Source of the DNA: Streptococcus parasanguinis
GTDB lineage: Bacteria; Bacillota; Bacilli; Lactobacillales; Streptococcaceae
Assembly: GCF_016648855.1 (NCBI RefSeq)
Contig: NZ_JACLQU010000001.1
Location: 186,001 to 250,000 of the forward strand
DNA: 64,000 nucleotides
Reading direction: 5' to 3'
The notes below the pieces were generated by a model, which worked only from the letters and a program-made list of their open reading frames with translations, was not told the origin of the DNA and made no database searches. Numbering within the stretch: position 1 is the first letter of the stretch; each line of letters begins with the position of its first letter. Positions 17,850-26,882 of this stretch are shown here, in pieces. A program made the position numbers and the translations under genes.

Positions 17850-17909
17850 CTACTCATCCTTAAAAAAAGCATAAGGAATATAGAATATCCGGACTATGAA
17901 ACTATGCAT
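17850..17909 (-). CDS. Putative 19-aa hydrophobic peptide
   Basis: Short frame encoding MHSFIVRIFYIPYAFFKDE. It has a textbook GGAGG eight bases before the ATG and lies just downstream of an extended -10 promoter, so translation initiation is likely even if the product is only a leader. It ends 9 bases before the ATG of the decayed membrane-protein gene. It could be a leader peptide, the intact 5' part of the broken gene, or a small secreted or membrane peptide; sequence alone cannot decide. Confidence 0.35.
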   Translation of the reverse strand: MHSFIVRIFYIPYAFFKDE

Positions 17910-17927
17910 CTGACTATCCTCCACTTC

Positions 17928-17936
17928 ATTTTACCA
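17928..17936 (-). promoter_or_regulatory. Extended -10 promoter for the 19-codon ORF
   Basis: Minus-strand TGGTAAAAT with the predicted start near 17921, 12 bases before the ORF's ATG. It lies immediately after the der terminator. Confidence 0.5.
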
Positions 17937-17943
17937 GCTTATT

Positions 17944-17969
17944 AAAAAAAGCAACGCTTATGCGCTACT
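17944..17969 (-). terminator. Terminator after der
   Basis: Minus strand AGTAGCGC / GCGTTGCT stem with a 4-base loop and seven T. Confidence 0.82.
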
Positions 17970-18053
17970 TTTAGTTGTTTTCATAGTTGGAAGAATAAGC
18001 ATTTTATCATTTGAAATATCCTTCTCCACTTTGATCCATTTGTCTCGTATTCC

Positions 18054-19364
18054 CTACTTCCGTTTCCGCGCAATCAAATGGATTGGAGTTCCTTCAAAAA
18101 CAAAGGCCTTGCGAATTTGGTTCTCCAAGAAACGGAGGTATGAGAAGTGCATCAGTTCTTCTTCATTAACAAAGACCACAAAAGTTGGCGGCTTGGTTGC
18201 CACTTGTGTCGCATAGAAGATCTTGAGACGTTTTCCTTTGTCGGTCGGCGTTGGATTAATGGCAATGGCATCCATAATCACATCGTTCAAGACAGCTGAA
18301 GGAATCCGTGTATTTTGACTCTCACTGATCTGTTTGATCATCTCTGGCAACTTGTGCAAGCGTTGTTTGGTCAAGGCAGAGACAAAGACAATCGGCGCAT
18401 ATGAAAGGTATTGGAATTGATCGCGAATGTCATCTTCCCACTGCTTCATGGTATGGTTGTCTTTTTCAATAGTATCCCATTTGTTGACAACAATGATCAT
18501 CCCTTTACCAGCTTCATGAGCAAAGCCAGCGATCCGCTTATCATACTCCCGAATCCCTTCTTCGGCATTGATAACCATCAAAACCACATCTGAACGGTCG
18601 ATGGCACGCATGGCACGCATGACAGAATATTTCTCAGTGTTTTCATAGATTTTACCAGATTTGCGCATACCAGCTGTATCGATCATGGTAAATTCTTGGC
18701 CATCTGCATCGGTAAAATGGGTATCGATAGCATCCCGTGTGGTTCCAGCAACAGGGCTTGCGATGACCCGGTCTTCTCCAAGGATCGCATTGATCAAGCT
18801 TGATTTCCCAACATTTGGACGACCAATCAAGCTAAATTTGATGATATCTGGATTTTCTTCTTCTGTGTCATTCGGAAGATTTTCGATGATGGCATCGAGA
18901 ACATCCCCAGTTCCGATCCCGTGGACAGAGGATACCGGTAGTGGCTCACCCAGTCCTAAGGCATAAAAGTCATAGATATCATTGCGCATCTCTGGGTTAT
19001 CCACCTTGTTGACTGCAAGAATCACCGGTTTATGGGTCTTATACAAGATACGAGTGACATATTCATCCGCATCCGTGATCCCTTCTTTTCCAGAAACAAC
19101 AAAGACGATCACATCTGCTTCGTCCATGGCAATTTCTGCCTGATGCTTGATTTGCTCCATAAATGGGGCATCTACGTCATCAATTCCCCCCGTATCAATG
19201 ATACTAAATTTTCGATTCAACCACTCAGCTGTTGCATAAATGCGGTCACGAGTGACTCCTTCTACATCCTCAACGATGGAAATCCGCTCACCGGCAATCC
19301 GGTTAAAGAGCGTCGATTTTCCGACATTGGGACGGCCTACAATCGCAATAGTTGGTAGGGCCAT
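18054..19364 (-). CDS. der: Ribosome assembly GTPase Der (EngA)
   Basis: Essential tandem-GTPase needed for 50S maturation. 436 aa. First G domain: [12 protein letters not shown] (9-20), DTGGI, NKVD. Second: [12 protein letters not shown] (about 182), DTAGM, NKWD. The C-terminal KH-like domain carries the basic tail IHLIARKRK. It is the last gene of the nrdR-dnaB-dnaI-nitroreductase-der string and is followed by its own terminator. Confidence 0.97.
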   Translation of the reverse strand: MALPTIAIVGRPNVGKSTLFNRIAGERISIVEDVEGVTRDRIYATAEWLNRKFSIIDTGGIDDVDAPFMEQIKHQAEIAMDEADVIVFVVSGKEGITDADEYVTRILYKTHKPVILAVNKVDNPEMRNDIYDFYALGLGEPLPVSSVHGIGTGDVLDAIIENLPNDTEEENPDIIKFSLIGRPNVGKSSLINAILGEDRVIASPVAGTTRDAIDTHFTDADGQEFTMIDTAGMRKSGKIYENTEKYSVMRAMRAIDRSDVVLMVINAEEGIREYDKRIAGFAHEAGKGMIIVVNKWDTIEKDNHTMKQWEDDIRDQFQYLSYAPIVFVSALTKQRLHKLPEMIKQISESQNTRIPSAVLNDVIMDAIAINPTPTDKGKRLKIFYATQVATKPPTFVVFVNEEELMHFSYLRFLENQIRKAFVFEGTPIHLIARKRK

Positions 19365-19421
19365 GATTTCCTCTTTTCTAATGAAAGGCGAGACCTCGGT
19401 TCAAGAACGCCTCTCTTCATT

Positions 19422-20135
19422 TCATAATAGTTTGTGTTTTTCTAGTAGTTTTTTGGTCTCTTCTTGTTCAGGTTGACCAAATTGAGCTGCAAGGCGCTCG
19501 CTCCAGCTATCGGTTGCACGCGCTCCAGCATAATCTGCCTGAACCTTGTCATAGGCAGTCACAACTGATAGGTCTTGTTCTTGGTATTCTTCTTCAAAAG
19601 CAACCTGCTCCAATGGCAAACGTGGTTTCACCGCATGTTGCTGGTTGGGTACTCCGAGGGCAATCCCAAAAACCGGATAGGTATAGTCTGGCAGACGGAA
19701 GAGTTCTGCGACTTCTTCTGAACAGTAGCGCAACATGCCGATAATCACTCCACCATAGCCGAGACTTTCAGCTGCCAATAGTGTATTTTGAGCTGCTAGA
19801 GCCGCATCCACTGAGGTGATCAGTAAGTTGTCCACCCCTTCAGGATGGAAATCCTGCTCATGAAGTTTGACAGCTTTTCCAGCACGGTTTAAATCCCCAA
19901 CAAAGAGGAGAAAGACGGCTGATTGGCGAATCGCTTCTTGAGGAAGCAAGTCGTAGAGGGCTTCTTTCTTTTCCTTGCTTTTGACCACAATCACAGAATA
20001 AGACTGAAAATTTTTCCAACTTGATGCCATCTGCCCAGCTGATAAAATTTCCTTGAGGTCAGCTTCTTTGATGGCTTCTTCCTTAAAACGGCGAACAGAA
20101 AAATGAGATTTCATTAAACGGATGGTTTCATTCAT
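19422..20135 (-). CDS. NADPH-dependent FMN oxidoreductase (nitroreductase family)
   Basis: 237 aa. Family features: N-terminal HFSVRRFKEEAI with the FMN-phosphate-binding Arg, AGQMASSWKNFQ, LLAAESLGYGGVIIGMLR (FMN-binding loop) and the C-terminal SWSERLAAQFG typical of NfsA/Frp-like enzymes. Reduces quinones or nitro compounds in relatives; native substrate unknown. Overlaps the end of dnaI by 4 bp (ATGA), so it is translationally coupled to replication genes, an arrangement conserved in streptococci. Confidence 0.88.
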   Translation of the reverse strand: MNETIRLMKSHFSVRRFKEEAIKEADLKEILSAGQMASSWKNFQSYSVIVVKSKEKKEALYDLLPQEAIRQSAVFLLFVGDLNRAGKAVKLHEQDFHPEGVDNLLITSVDAALAAQNTLLAAESLGYGGVIIGMLRYCSEEVAELFRLPDYTYPVFGIALGVPNQQHAVKPRLPLEQVAFEEEYQEQDLSVVTAYDKVQADYAGARATDSWSERLAAQFGQPEQEETKKLLEKHKLL

Positions 20136-21031
20136 CGGCGATTGACTCCTTCCAGATGGATTTCCTTGGCTAAAAATTTCACGCGCTCCATGACCCGTTT
20201 GGCCTGCCAGGTTTCATCCCCATTGCGCGAAGCTGCAAAATGACGTTCCAACTCTTCAAAATTAAAGTTAGAAGTAAAGAAGGTTGGGAGATTTTCCTGC
20301 ATTCGGTGCTGCAAAATCACCTGTAAGATTTCATCTCGCACCCAGGCTGACATCTGTTCCGCACCGATATCATCGAGAATTAAAATTTCGGCTTTTTTCA
20401 CCTGATCGACGGTTTCTTTGACCAAGCCTGAACTGATGGCATTTTTGACATCGATCGCAAAACTTGGGAAATGAAGTAGGGTAGTAGAGGCCTGACGTTT
20501 TTCGGATAAATCATGAGCCAAGGCTGCCATCATGTAGCTCTTTCCTACTCCAAAATCACCATAGAGGTAGATCCCCTTTTGATATTCCGGATAGTTGGCT
20601 ACAAAATTGGCTAATTCTTCAAAGGCCTCAAATCGTCCCTTATCATCGAGCTCTACCTTGGCTAGACTCGCTTCTTTCAAGGTTGAAGGGAGATTGATCA
20701 AGTTGAGACGTTGGTTGATCGCAGCTCGTTTTTGGGCTTCGATTAACTCTGGCGTTTCCTCATAAGCGACATCTGCATAGCCTTCATTCATGGTGAGGAT
20801 GGGCTTATAACCTTTGGCAATATAATCCGGATCTCCCAATAAGAAACGGTTGCGTTCACTAATGTATTGATTAAATTTTGAAATACTCCGTCGAATTTCT
20901 TGTTCAGACAAAGACTGGTCCTTGATAAAGGCAGCAACTTCTTGGTCTGCCAAGATCTGTGCGACCAAATCCTCATAGTTAAATTGACGCGCACGGTTCA
21001 TATGAGACATGGTTTGACCTACACTTTCCAT
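20132..21031 (-). CDS. dnaI: Primosomal helicase loader DnaI
   Basis: Loads the replicative helicase DnaC at oriC and restart forks, with DnaB and DnaD. 299 aa. N-terminal helicase-binding domain (1-115), then an AAA+ domain with GDFGVGKSYMMAAL (Walker A, about 160), ILILDDIGAEQ (Walker B) and TSNFNFEEL (sensor I). ATG directly follows the dnaB stop, with GGAGG 8 bases upstream. Confidence 0.95.
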   Translation of the reverse strand: MESVGQTMSHMNRARQFNYEDLVAQILADQEVAAFIKDQSLSEQEIRRSISKFNQYISERNRFLLGDPDYIAKGYKPILTMNEGYADVAYEETPELIEAQKRAAINQRLNLINLPSTLKEASLAKVELDDKGRFEAFEELANFVANYPEYQKGIYLYGDFGVGKSYMMAALAHDLSEKRQASTTLLHFPSFAIDVKNAISSGLVKETVDQVKKAEILILDDIGAEQMSAWVRDEILQVILQHRMQENLPTFFTSNFNFEELERHFAASRNGDETWQAKRVMERVKFLAKEIHLEGVNRR

Positions 21032-22210
21032 CTACTCACCTCCTTGATTCAGTTTTTCTAACAGGCGTTGTTTCTCTTTAGCAAGATCCACCTTTTCTGC
21101 TTGACTGGTTTGATTTTGATAGTTTGGTTGGCTCCACTTGGGAACATTGCTGTGCTTACTCTTGGCTGATGTAGGACTCGTTCCCTTGTTTCCTTGAGCC
21201 TTAGCTTGTTCCTGGCGTTCTCGAACTTTTAAAATCGCCAGTTCTGCACTGTTGACCCCTTGATAAGAAAAATCATTTCCTACCTTCAAAGAATACTTTT
21301 CATTGAGATTAGCAGACTGGGTCTTATTAAAGGTCAACAATAAGATGATATTGATCACCTCATCTAATAAGCCTAGATCAGCTAACTTGGATAAAGTCTT
21401 GCGTTCGCTCTGCGTAATGGTCGCATTGCGCGCCTTCTTAATCTCCGCTAGAAATTGTAGGCTGGATTTTGCCTTCGCTTCCCTCAGAATAGTTTCTTCC
21501 TGACGGCTATAGGACATGCGTGGTTGCTCTTGGTTGGCCTGAGCCAACTTTTGCTTCATTCTATTTGGAGAGACAATCCGGTCTACAGCCGTTTCTTTGG
21601 CTAGGAGATAGGTTTCATACCAGGTCCATTGCTGCTCTTCTGCGATGGCAAAGAGGGCTAGGGTTGCTTCTCCTTCATCTGCGAAACGAAGCCCATCACG
21701 CCCCATCATTCGCTTAAACATCTCCATATCAAACTGCTGTTTCTTACTGGCAACAACAGTCACCTCCCCAGCATCTAGTCCAAAGACTTGCGAGAAGGAA
21801 ACTTGCCGTTTAGTCCCTAAAGAGCGTGCTGGGAGCAGATCCTCCACGGCCTTTTCCCCAATTTTCTTTTCAAGCAAACGTTTGAAAACAGCATTCGAAA
21901 AAAATTGTTCTGAGGCAAGAGGAGCATGTAACTGAATGGTGATCCCAACTTCTTCCTCATAGAGATCGAGCAAACCCATGGCAATTAACCGGTCAAAAGC
22001 CAGTAGCAACTGTGGAAATCCTATATTCAAATGATTGAGGATTTGAGCAAGTAAATATTGTTTTTCACCCTGATCATAAGAGGCGAGCAGATAACGATAA
22101 ACTGCTACCGTTTCCGTCTCTAAAATAGGCAGGTAATACTGCTCCAATGCAGCCCCTGCCGGTGGAAGAAGATTATTTTTTAAAAATGCGAAAGGCGTAT
22201 TGGGCTTCAT
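21032..22210 (-). CDS. dnaB: Replication initiation and membrane attachment protein DnaB
   Basis: Firmicute DnaB (not the helicase), a co-loader of the replicative helicase. 392 aa. Winged-helix N-terminal region followed by a DnaD/DnaB-type helical domain around residues 205-300, and a Lys/Gln/Asn-rich tail. Start ATG directly abuts the nrdR stop. Operon order nrdR-dnaB-dnaI is the conserved Firmicute arrangement. Confidence 0.93.
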   Translation of the reverse strand: MKPNTPFAFLKNNLLPPAGAALEQYYLPILETETVAVYRYLLASYDQGEKQYLLAQILNHLNIGFPQLLLAFDRLIAMGLLDLYEEEVGITIQLHAPLASEQFFSNAVFKRLLEKKIGEKAVEDLLPARSLGTKRQVSFSQVFGLDAGEVTVVASKKQQFDMEMFKRMMGRDGLRFADEGEATLALFAIAEEQQWTWYETYLLAKETAVDRIVSPNRMKQKLAQANQEQPRMSYSRQEETILREAKAKSSLQFLAEIKKARNATITQSERKTLSKLADLGLLDEVINIILLLTFNKTQSANLNEKYSLKVGNDFSYQGVNSAELAILKVRERQEQAKAQGNKGTSPTSAKSKHSNVPKWSQPNYQNQTSQAEKVDLAKEKQRLLEKLNQGGE

Positions 22211-22684
22211 CTATTTTTCCTTTTTCTTCTTGGTTCCCTTCGTAATTTGTTTCAAGAGGGTCTCTAACTCACCGACATCCTTGAAACTCCGGTAAACACT
22301 AGCAAAACGGACATAGGTGATCTCATCTAGATCTGCTAACTCATCCATGACCAACGAACCAATATACTCACTGTTGATTTCATTATCACTTTGGCTGCGA
22401 ACCTTTTGTTCAATCCGGTTTACAATTTCTTCGATTTCGTCACTAGAAACAGGCCGTTTTTGAGCTGAGCGGATAATACCATTAAAGATTTTATCACGAG
22501 AAAATTGCTCGCGTGTCCCATCCTTTTTGACGACCACTAGAGTCCGCTCTTCCACTCGTTCGTAGGTAGTAAAGCGATAATGGCATTCTTCGCATTCCCT
22601 GCGACGACGGATGGTGTTCCCATCTTCAGCTTGTCGACTATCCACCACACTAGACTTACTTCCACCACATTTTGGACAACGCAT
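22211..22684 (-). CDS. nrdR: Transcriptional repressor NrdR
   Basis: Represses ribonucleotide reductase genes when dATP binds. 157 aa. Zinc ribbon with CPKC (3-6) and CEEC (31-34) around the basic RRRREC stretch, then an ATP-cone (about 49-139) beginning [16 protein letters not shown]. Lysine-rich C-terminal end. First gene of the dnaB-dnaI-der string. No NrdR-box pair was noticed in this window. Confidence 0.96.
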   Translation of the reverse strand: MRCPKCGGSKSSVVDSRQAEDGNTIRRRRECEECHYRFTTYERVEERTLVVVKKDGTREQFSRDKIFNGIIRSAQKRPVSSDEIEEIVNRIEQKVRSQSDNEINSEYIGSLVMDELADLDEITYVRFASVYRSFKDVGELETLLKQITKGTKKKKEK

Positions 22685-22790
22685 TTGCTACCTCCTTAAA
22701 CTGTTTTAACACTTCATTTTACCATAAATTGAATCGTAAAGAAAGCAGAAGAACAGGAGAATCCCCTATGCTTGCTCCTCATTGATCCAT

Positions 22791-22839
22791 AAAAAAGAGT
22801 CGAAGGACGATTGACTAAAATCGTTTTCCTTTCGACTCT
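22791..22839 (-). terminator. Terminator after the EEP-family gene
   Basis: Minus strand GAGTCGAAAGGA pairs with TCCTTCGACTC (one bulge) across an inner CGATTTTAGTCAATCG hairpin, then six T. Confidence 0.8.
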
Positions 22840-22848
22840 CCATTTATA

Positions 22849-23661
22849 TTAAAGTGATAATTCAGCTTCTAAGCCATAGTGATCACTGACATGGGGTTTG
22901 TTTTGATCATCAAAAATGACATGTAGACGCTGGATGTCCCATTCTGGACTTGCAAAGACGTAATCGATTCGCAATGGAACTTGATTATCCGTCCAGCCAT
23001 CGATTCCAGGACCTACAGTATAAGTCCCCTTTGTTTCTTTGGCTTCGATAAAACTATCTTGAAGTTTTAGCGAACTGGATAGAATCGTTTCATACCCTTC
23101 TTGACCAGCAGGATTATTGAAATCACCAGCTAGAATAAAAGGTTTGCCTACTTGGCTGAAGTAGTTCTCAATGCGTGGCCACTCAAATTGGAAACCTTTG
23201 TCCCACCAAGAAAGATGGACGCTGGCAACAGCAATCTCTTTGCCATCTACACTTGTATGGGCAACGGCTACTCGACGAGTATGGTAGTCCGTTGGATCAT
23301 CCATATTGGATACCAAAATCTCATCTGCCTTCAAGGGTTGACGCGAAAGAACGGCCACACCCTCATTGAGGTGATCATAGCCAATATGGTTGTAGGCCCA
23401 AGTCCAATAATAGTGGAGTCCATGAGCAGCTAACTCTTCTACCAATACGCGAACAAAGTGATCCTTGTGAATCGCTACAGATGATGGCAAAGCTTGATAA
23501 TACTCATCTGTTTCGACTGTTTCTGAGGCCATTTCTTGATTGACCTCTTGGAAACAGATCACATCATATTGTGCTTCTAAAATTTGTTCCTTGAGGGTTT
23601 CAAATTTTTGCTGAGCATTCTCTTCCATCCAACTATGGGAATTTAATGTTAAAAATTTCAT
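22849..23661 (-). CDS. Endonuclease/exonuclease/phosphatase (EEP) family protein
   Basis: 270 aa. DNase I-like fold: MKFLTLNSHSWMEE (strand 1), DVICFQEVNQEM (catalytic Glu), SVHLSWWD, LAGDFNNPAG (metal Asp/Asn) and the final HVSDHYGLEAEL (catalytic Asp-His). Substrate could be a phosphodiester lipid headgroup, inositol phosphate or nucleic acid; not decidable. The ATG at 23661 follows a purine-rich AGGAGAAATCAGGGG. Lies downstream of ptsG on the same strand. Confidence 0.88.
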   Translation of the reverse strand: MKFLTLNSHSWMEENAQQKFETLKEQILEAQYDVICFQEVNQEMASETVETDEYYQALPSSVAIHKDHFVRVLVEELAAHGLHYYWTWAYNHIGYDHLNEGVAVLSRQPLKADEILVSNMDDPTDYHTRRVAVAHTSVDGKEIAVASVHLSWWDKGFQFEWPRIENYFSQVGKPFILAGDFNNPAGQEGYETILSSSLKLQDSFIEAKETKGTYTVGPGIDGWTDNQVPLRIDYVFASPEWDIQRLHVIFDDQNKPHVSDHYGLEAELSL

Positions 23662-23746
23662 CCCCTGATTTCTCCTTCTCTCCAAATCAAGAAACGGCAA
23701 GAGGCCGGGTGCACTGTCCCAACCTCATTTTCTTTGCCGATGTCTT

Positions 23747-25939
23747 TTATAATTCTACTGTTGCAACTGGTGCATTTGCTGCCAATTTACCAGTATGTTC
23801 GACCTTAACGGATTTAATCGCATCTGCATTTGTGAAGACAACAATTGTTGAAGTTTCACGACCAGCTGCACGGATTGCATCAAGGTCTGCTTCTACCAAG
23901 AGGTCTCCAGCAGCCACTGTTTGACCTTCAGAAACTTTAACCTCAAATGGTTTTCCTTCAAGACTAACAGTATCTAGACCGATGTGAACCAAGACTTCCA
24001 AACCATTATCTGTTACCAAACCAAGGGCATGTTTGGTTGGGAAGACACTAGTAACTTTACCAGCAACTGGTGAAACGATGTGGCCATTTTCAGGCTCAAC
24101 TGCAAATCCGTCTCCCATCATTTTTTGTGAGAATACAGGATCTTTCACATCTTCGATGTTGATCACTTCACCATCTGCAACAGAGTTAACTTCATCAGTT
24201 ACCCCTTTAAAGGTTGCTTCAGCCTTTTGAACTGCTGTCATTTGGCTAGGAAGTGTTTCAGGAATAACTTCACCTGAATCAAGAACGTCTTGGATATCAG
24301 ATTTCAATACGTCAGCTTTAGGTCCGTAGATCGCTTGGACACCTTGTCCTTTCATGACAAGACCCATAGCGCCTTCAGCTTTCCATTGTTCTTCTGTTCC
24401 GACTTTTTCAGCGTCCTTAACGGTTACACGAAGACGAGTCATACATGCGTCCACATCGACGATATTGGCACGTCCACCAAGAAGGTTGATAATGTTAATG
24501 ACTTGTGAGCTTGCTGAGCTTGTAGCTGCACCTGCTGCTGCACCATCTCCTGAAGGGGCATCATCATTTTGTTCATAGTTACCGTTACGTCCTGGAGTTG
24601 CATAATTGAATTTCTTAATCATGAAGTTAGCAATGAAGTACATGATAAAGGCAAAGAGGACTGTTACCCATACAAAGTTAAAGATATCTAATGCCAAACC
24701 AGCATTGATGGCCATTGGGGTACGTGTCAAGAATTCGATTGAACCGAATGAGTGAACACGAAGGTTAACCAAGTCAGCCATTGCAAAGGCAGCCCCTTGA
24801 ACAAGAGCATAGATGATGTACAATGGTGTAGCAATAAACATGAACATGTATTCAATTGGTTCTGTTACACCTGTCAAGAAGGTTGCAAGGGCAGTTGCAA
24901 AAAGCATCCCTTTGTATTTTTCTTTTTTATCTGGATCCACATTGCGGTAGATGGCAACCACGATCCCCATCAAGATACCAAATGATCCGATCATTTGACC
25001 AACTTTGAAACGAGCTGGTGTGTAGGCATGAAGCAAGTGTTGGTATTGGCTAGGATCAGCTTTCTTCAAGTTAACAAGGTCTGTTACCCAAGCCAACCAA
25101 AGTGGATCTTGTCCAAATACAGTTGTTCCTTTAGCTGCACCTGTAAGAACTTGGTAGCTACCACCCAATTGAGTATAGTTGATTGGAATAGTCAACATGT
25201 GGTGAAGACCAAATGGCAAGAGAAGACGTTCCAAGGTACCAAACAAGAATGGTGCCAATACTGGAGCTGTTGATTGTGAGTTGGCGATCCAAACACCAAA
25301 TCCATTAATTCCTGATTGAACTACTGGCCACAATGCTGCCAAAACCAAGGCTGTAGCAGCTGAACGGACGATAACAACGAATGGTACAAAGCGTTTCCCA
25401 TTGAAGAAAGAAAGGGCTTCTGGGAGTTTACGGTAGTTGTAGTATTTATTGAAGGCTGTTGCTCCAACAAAACCTGAGATAATCCCTACAAATACCCCCA
25501 TATTCAGAGCTGGTGCTTCAAGAACACTGATAAAGTAGTCCGCAACTTTAATTGATCCACCAAAGATTGTGTGAACCGTTGCAGCTTTGTCAGCTAACAT
25601 TGCAGATGTCACTCCGAAAACTGCACCGGTAATACGGTTAATCAAGATGAAAGAGAGACCAGCCGCAAATGCGCCCCCAGCACGCTCTTTGGCCCAGCTA
25701 CCACCGATAGCGAGTGCAAACAGGATGTGAAGGTTACCGATAACCCCCCAACCAATTTGTTCGAGAATCCCACCTGTAATAACAAGTGGAGATAAATTCG
25801 GGTTGATCATAGGGATTGATTTCCCGATTGAAATCATCAACCCAGCCGCCGGCATGACAGCGATAACGACCATCAAGGCCTTACCGAACTTTTGCCAGAA
25901 TTCAAAGCTAAATAAACTTTTGAATGATCCTTTGTTCAT
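23747..25939 (-). CDS. ptsG: PTS glucose/glucosamine-type transporter IICBA (PtsG)
   Basis: One-protein sugar PTS permease, 730 aa. IIC membrane domain with about ten helices (1-455) containing the sugar-binding FGTLERLLLPFGLHHM and GVTEPIEYMFMF. The IIB domain has its phospho-cysteine in VDVDACMTRLRV (near 497) and the IIA domain its phospho-histidine in VLVHIGLDTVSLEG (near 650). Two ATGs are adjacent; the second has better spacing (7) from AAGGAGG. Expression is probably controlled by CcpA: a cre site lies just downstream of the -10 box. Sugar specificity (glucose and related hexoses) is inferred from family. Confidence 0.94.
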   Translation of the reverse strand: MNKGSFKSLFSFEFWQKFGKALMVVIAVMPAAGLMISIGKSIPMINPNLSPLVITGGILEQIGWGVIGNLHILFALAIGGSWAKERAGGAFAAGLSFILINRITGAVFGVTSAMLADKAATVHTIFGGSIKVADYFISVLEAPALNMGVFVGIISGFVGATAFNKYYNYRKLPEALSFFNGKRFVPFVVIVRSAATALVLAALWPVVQSGINGFGVWIANSQSTAPVLAPFLFGTLERLLLPFGLHHMLTIPINYTQLGGSYQVLTGAAKGTTVFGQDPLWLAWVTDLVNLKKADPSQYQHLLHAYTPARFKVGQMIGSFGILMGIVVAIYRNVDPDKKEKYKGMLFATALATFLTGVTEPIEYMFMFIATPLYIIYALVQGAAFAMADLVNLRVHSFGSIEFLTRTPMAINAGLALDIFNFVWVTVLFAFIMYFIANFMIKKFNYATPGRNGNYEQNDDAPSGDGAAAGAATSSASSQVINIINLLGGRANIVDVDACMTRLRVTVKDAEKVGTEEQWKAEGAMGLVMKGQGVQAIYGPKADVLKSDIQDVLDSGEVIPETLPSQMTAVQKAEATFKGVTDEVNSVADGEVINIEDVKDPVFSQKMMGDGFAVEPENGHIVSPVAGKVTSVFPTKHALGLVTDNGLEVLVHIGLDTVSLEGKPFEVKVSEGQTVAAGDLLVEADLDAIRAAGRETSTIVVFTNADAIKSVKVEHTGKLAANAPVATVEL

Positions 25940-25978
25940 CATTCAACCTCCTTATATTGCTTAAGGCTTTGTTTTTGA

Positions 25979-25994
25979 GAAAACGTTTGCGCTT
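25979..25994 (-). promoter_or_regulatory. cre site downstream of the ptsG promoter
   Basis: Minus strand GCGCAAACGTTTTCT matches the CcpA operator consensus TGnAAnCGnTnnCA with one main mismatch. It starts about 12 bases after the -10 box, covering the initially transcribed region, a position that blocks transcription when glucose is plentiful. Confidence 0.65.
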
Positions 25995-26005
25995 AATTTG
26001 TTTCT

Positions 26006-26033
26006 AGTATACCATATTTTAAAATTTTGTAAA
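26006..26033 (-). promoter_or_regulatory. ptsG promoter
   Basis: Minus strand TTTACA (26028-26033), 16-base spacer ending TGG, then TATACT (26006-26011). It has both an extended -10 and a fair -35. Confidence 0.7.
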
Positions 26034-26116
26034 GCCTTACATTCATTTTTTTCTCCAAATTTTATCTTTTTTTATCTTTTTTAAGCCGAATCCTTTTTAA
26101 AAGCTATTCTTTTTAC

Positions 26117-26130
26117 ACGCAAACGTTTCC
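26117..26130 (-). promoter_or_regulatory. Second cre-like site upstream of ptsG
   Basis: Plus strand ACGCAAACGTTTCC, near-consensus core CAAACGTTT about 85 bases upstream of the -35 box. Two cre sites spaced by about 138 bp could allow looping or dual control. Confidence 0.5.
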
Positions 26131-26140
26131 CTTTAGACGT

Positions 26141-26174
26141 AAAAATATTCGAACCCTCTTAGGGTTCGAATATT
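26141..26174 (-). terminator. Terminator after ritR
   Basis: Perfect 14-bp stem AATATTCGAACCCT / AGGGTTCGAATATT with a 3-base loop and a five-T run on the minus strand. Its right arm ends just before the ritR stop codon. Confidence 0.9.
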
Positions 26175-26873
26175 TTATTCTAATGCGTCTTGCATGGCAT
26201 AGCCAATCCCACGAACTGTCTTAATATAGCTTTTTTGACCGGGTAGATCAATTTTCCCACGGAGATAACGGATATAGACGTCAACAATATTAGTCTCACC
26301 CGTACTCTCGTACTTCCAGACACTTTCCAACAACTGCTCGCGTGTTACCACTCCCTTGCTCCCCATCAGAGTCGCCAGGAGATCGTATTCTCTACGGGTC
26401 AAACTAATCATGTCTTTCCCACGATAGACGGTATGGTGTTCCACATCAATGCGCAGATTGCGGTATGAGGTTGGAATTTTCATCTGGCTACAATGTTGGT
26501 CAATATAATCACGGCCTCTAAAAATAGCTGTGATTTTATCGACTAAATCACTGATCACAAAAGGTTTGACCATATAGGAAACAGCAAAGCGCTCAATACT
26601 CTTTTCGTGTTCGGCAATTTTTTCGCGACTATCCAAAACAATCAAAACAGAAGCTGGGCGAATCTGACTGATTTCCTCTGCGAATCTTTCACCAGACATA
26701 TCTGACAAATCGTAATTAAACAAGATCAGATCATATTTAGTCGCAGCAATCAAGGCCAGACCCGCTTTTCCATCCTCGACCACATCAACTTGGTACCCTT
26801 CTTTTTGAAGTTCCAAATCAATGAAGCGAGCGATTTGCTTCTCATTTTCTACTAGTAGAACTCGTTTGACCAT
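26175..26873 (-). CDS. ritR: Orphan response regulator RitR
   Basis: OmpR-family regulator of iron uptake and oxidative stress first described in pneumococcus. 232 aa. The receiver domain (1-118) has Asn at position 53 (LILFNYDLSD) where phosphorylated response regulators have Asp, so it is phosphate-independent. Cys128 in DQHCSQM lies in the linker, the residue that senses peroxide in pneumococcal RitR. The C-terminal winged helix (about 135-230) ends YIKTVRGIGYAM. No histidine kinase gene is adjacent. Directly follows gnd by 9 bases, the pneumococcal gnd-ritR arrangement. Confidence 0.93.
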   Translation of the reverse strand: MVKRVLLVENEKQIARFIDLELQKEGYQVDVVEDGKAGLALIAATKYDLILFNYDLSDMSGERFAEEISQIRPASVLIVLDSREKIAEHEKSIERFAVSYMVKPFVISDLVDKITAIFRGRDYIDQHCSQMKIPTSYRNLRIDVEHHTVYRGKDMISLTRREYDLLATLMGSKGVVTREQLLESVWKYESTGETNIVDVYIRYLRGKIDLPGQKSYIKTVRGIGYAMQDALE

Positions 26874-26882
26874 AGAGCAAGA

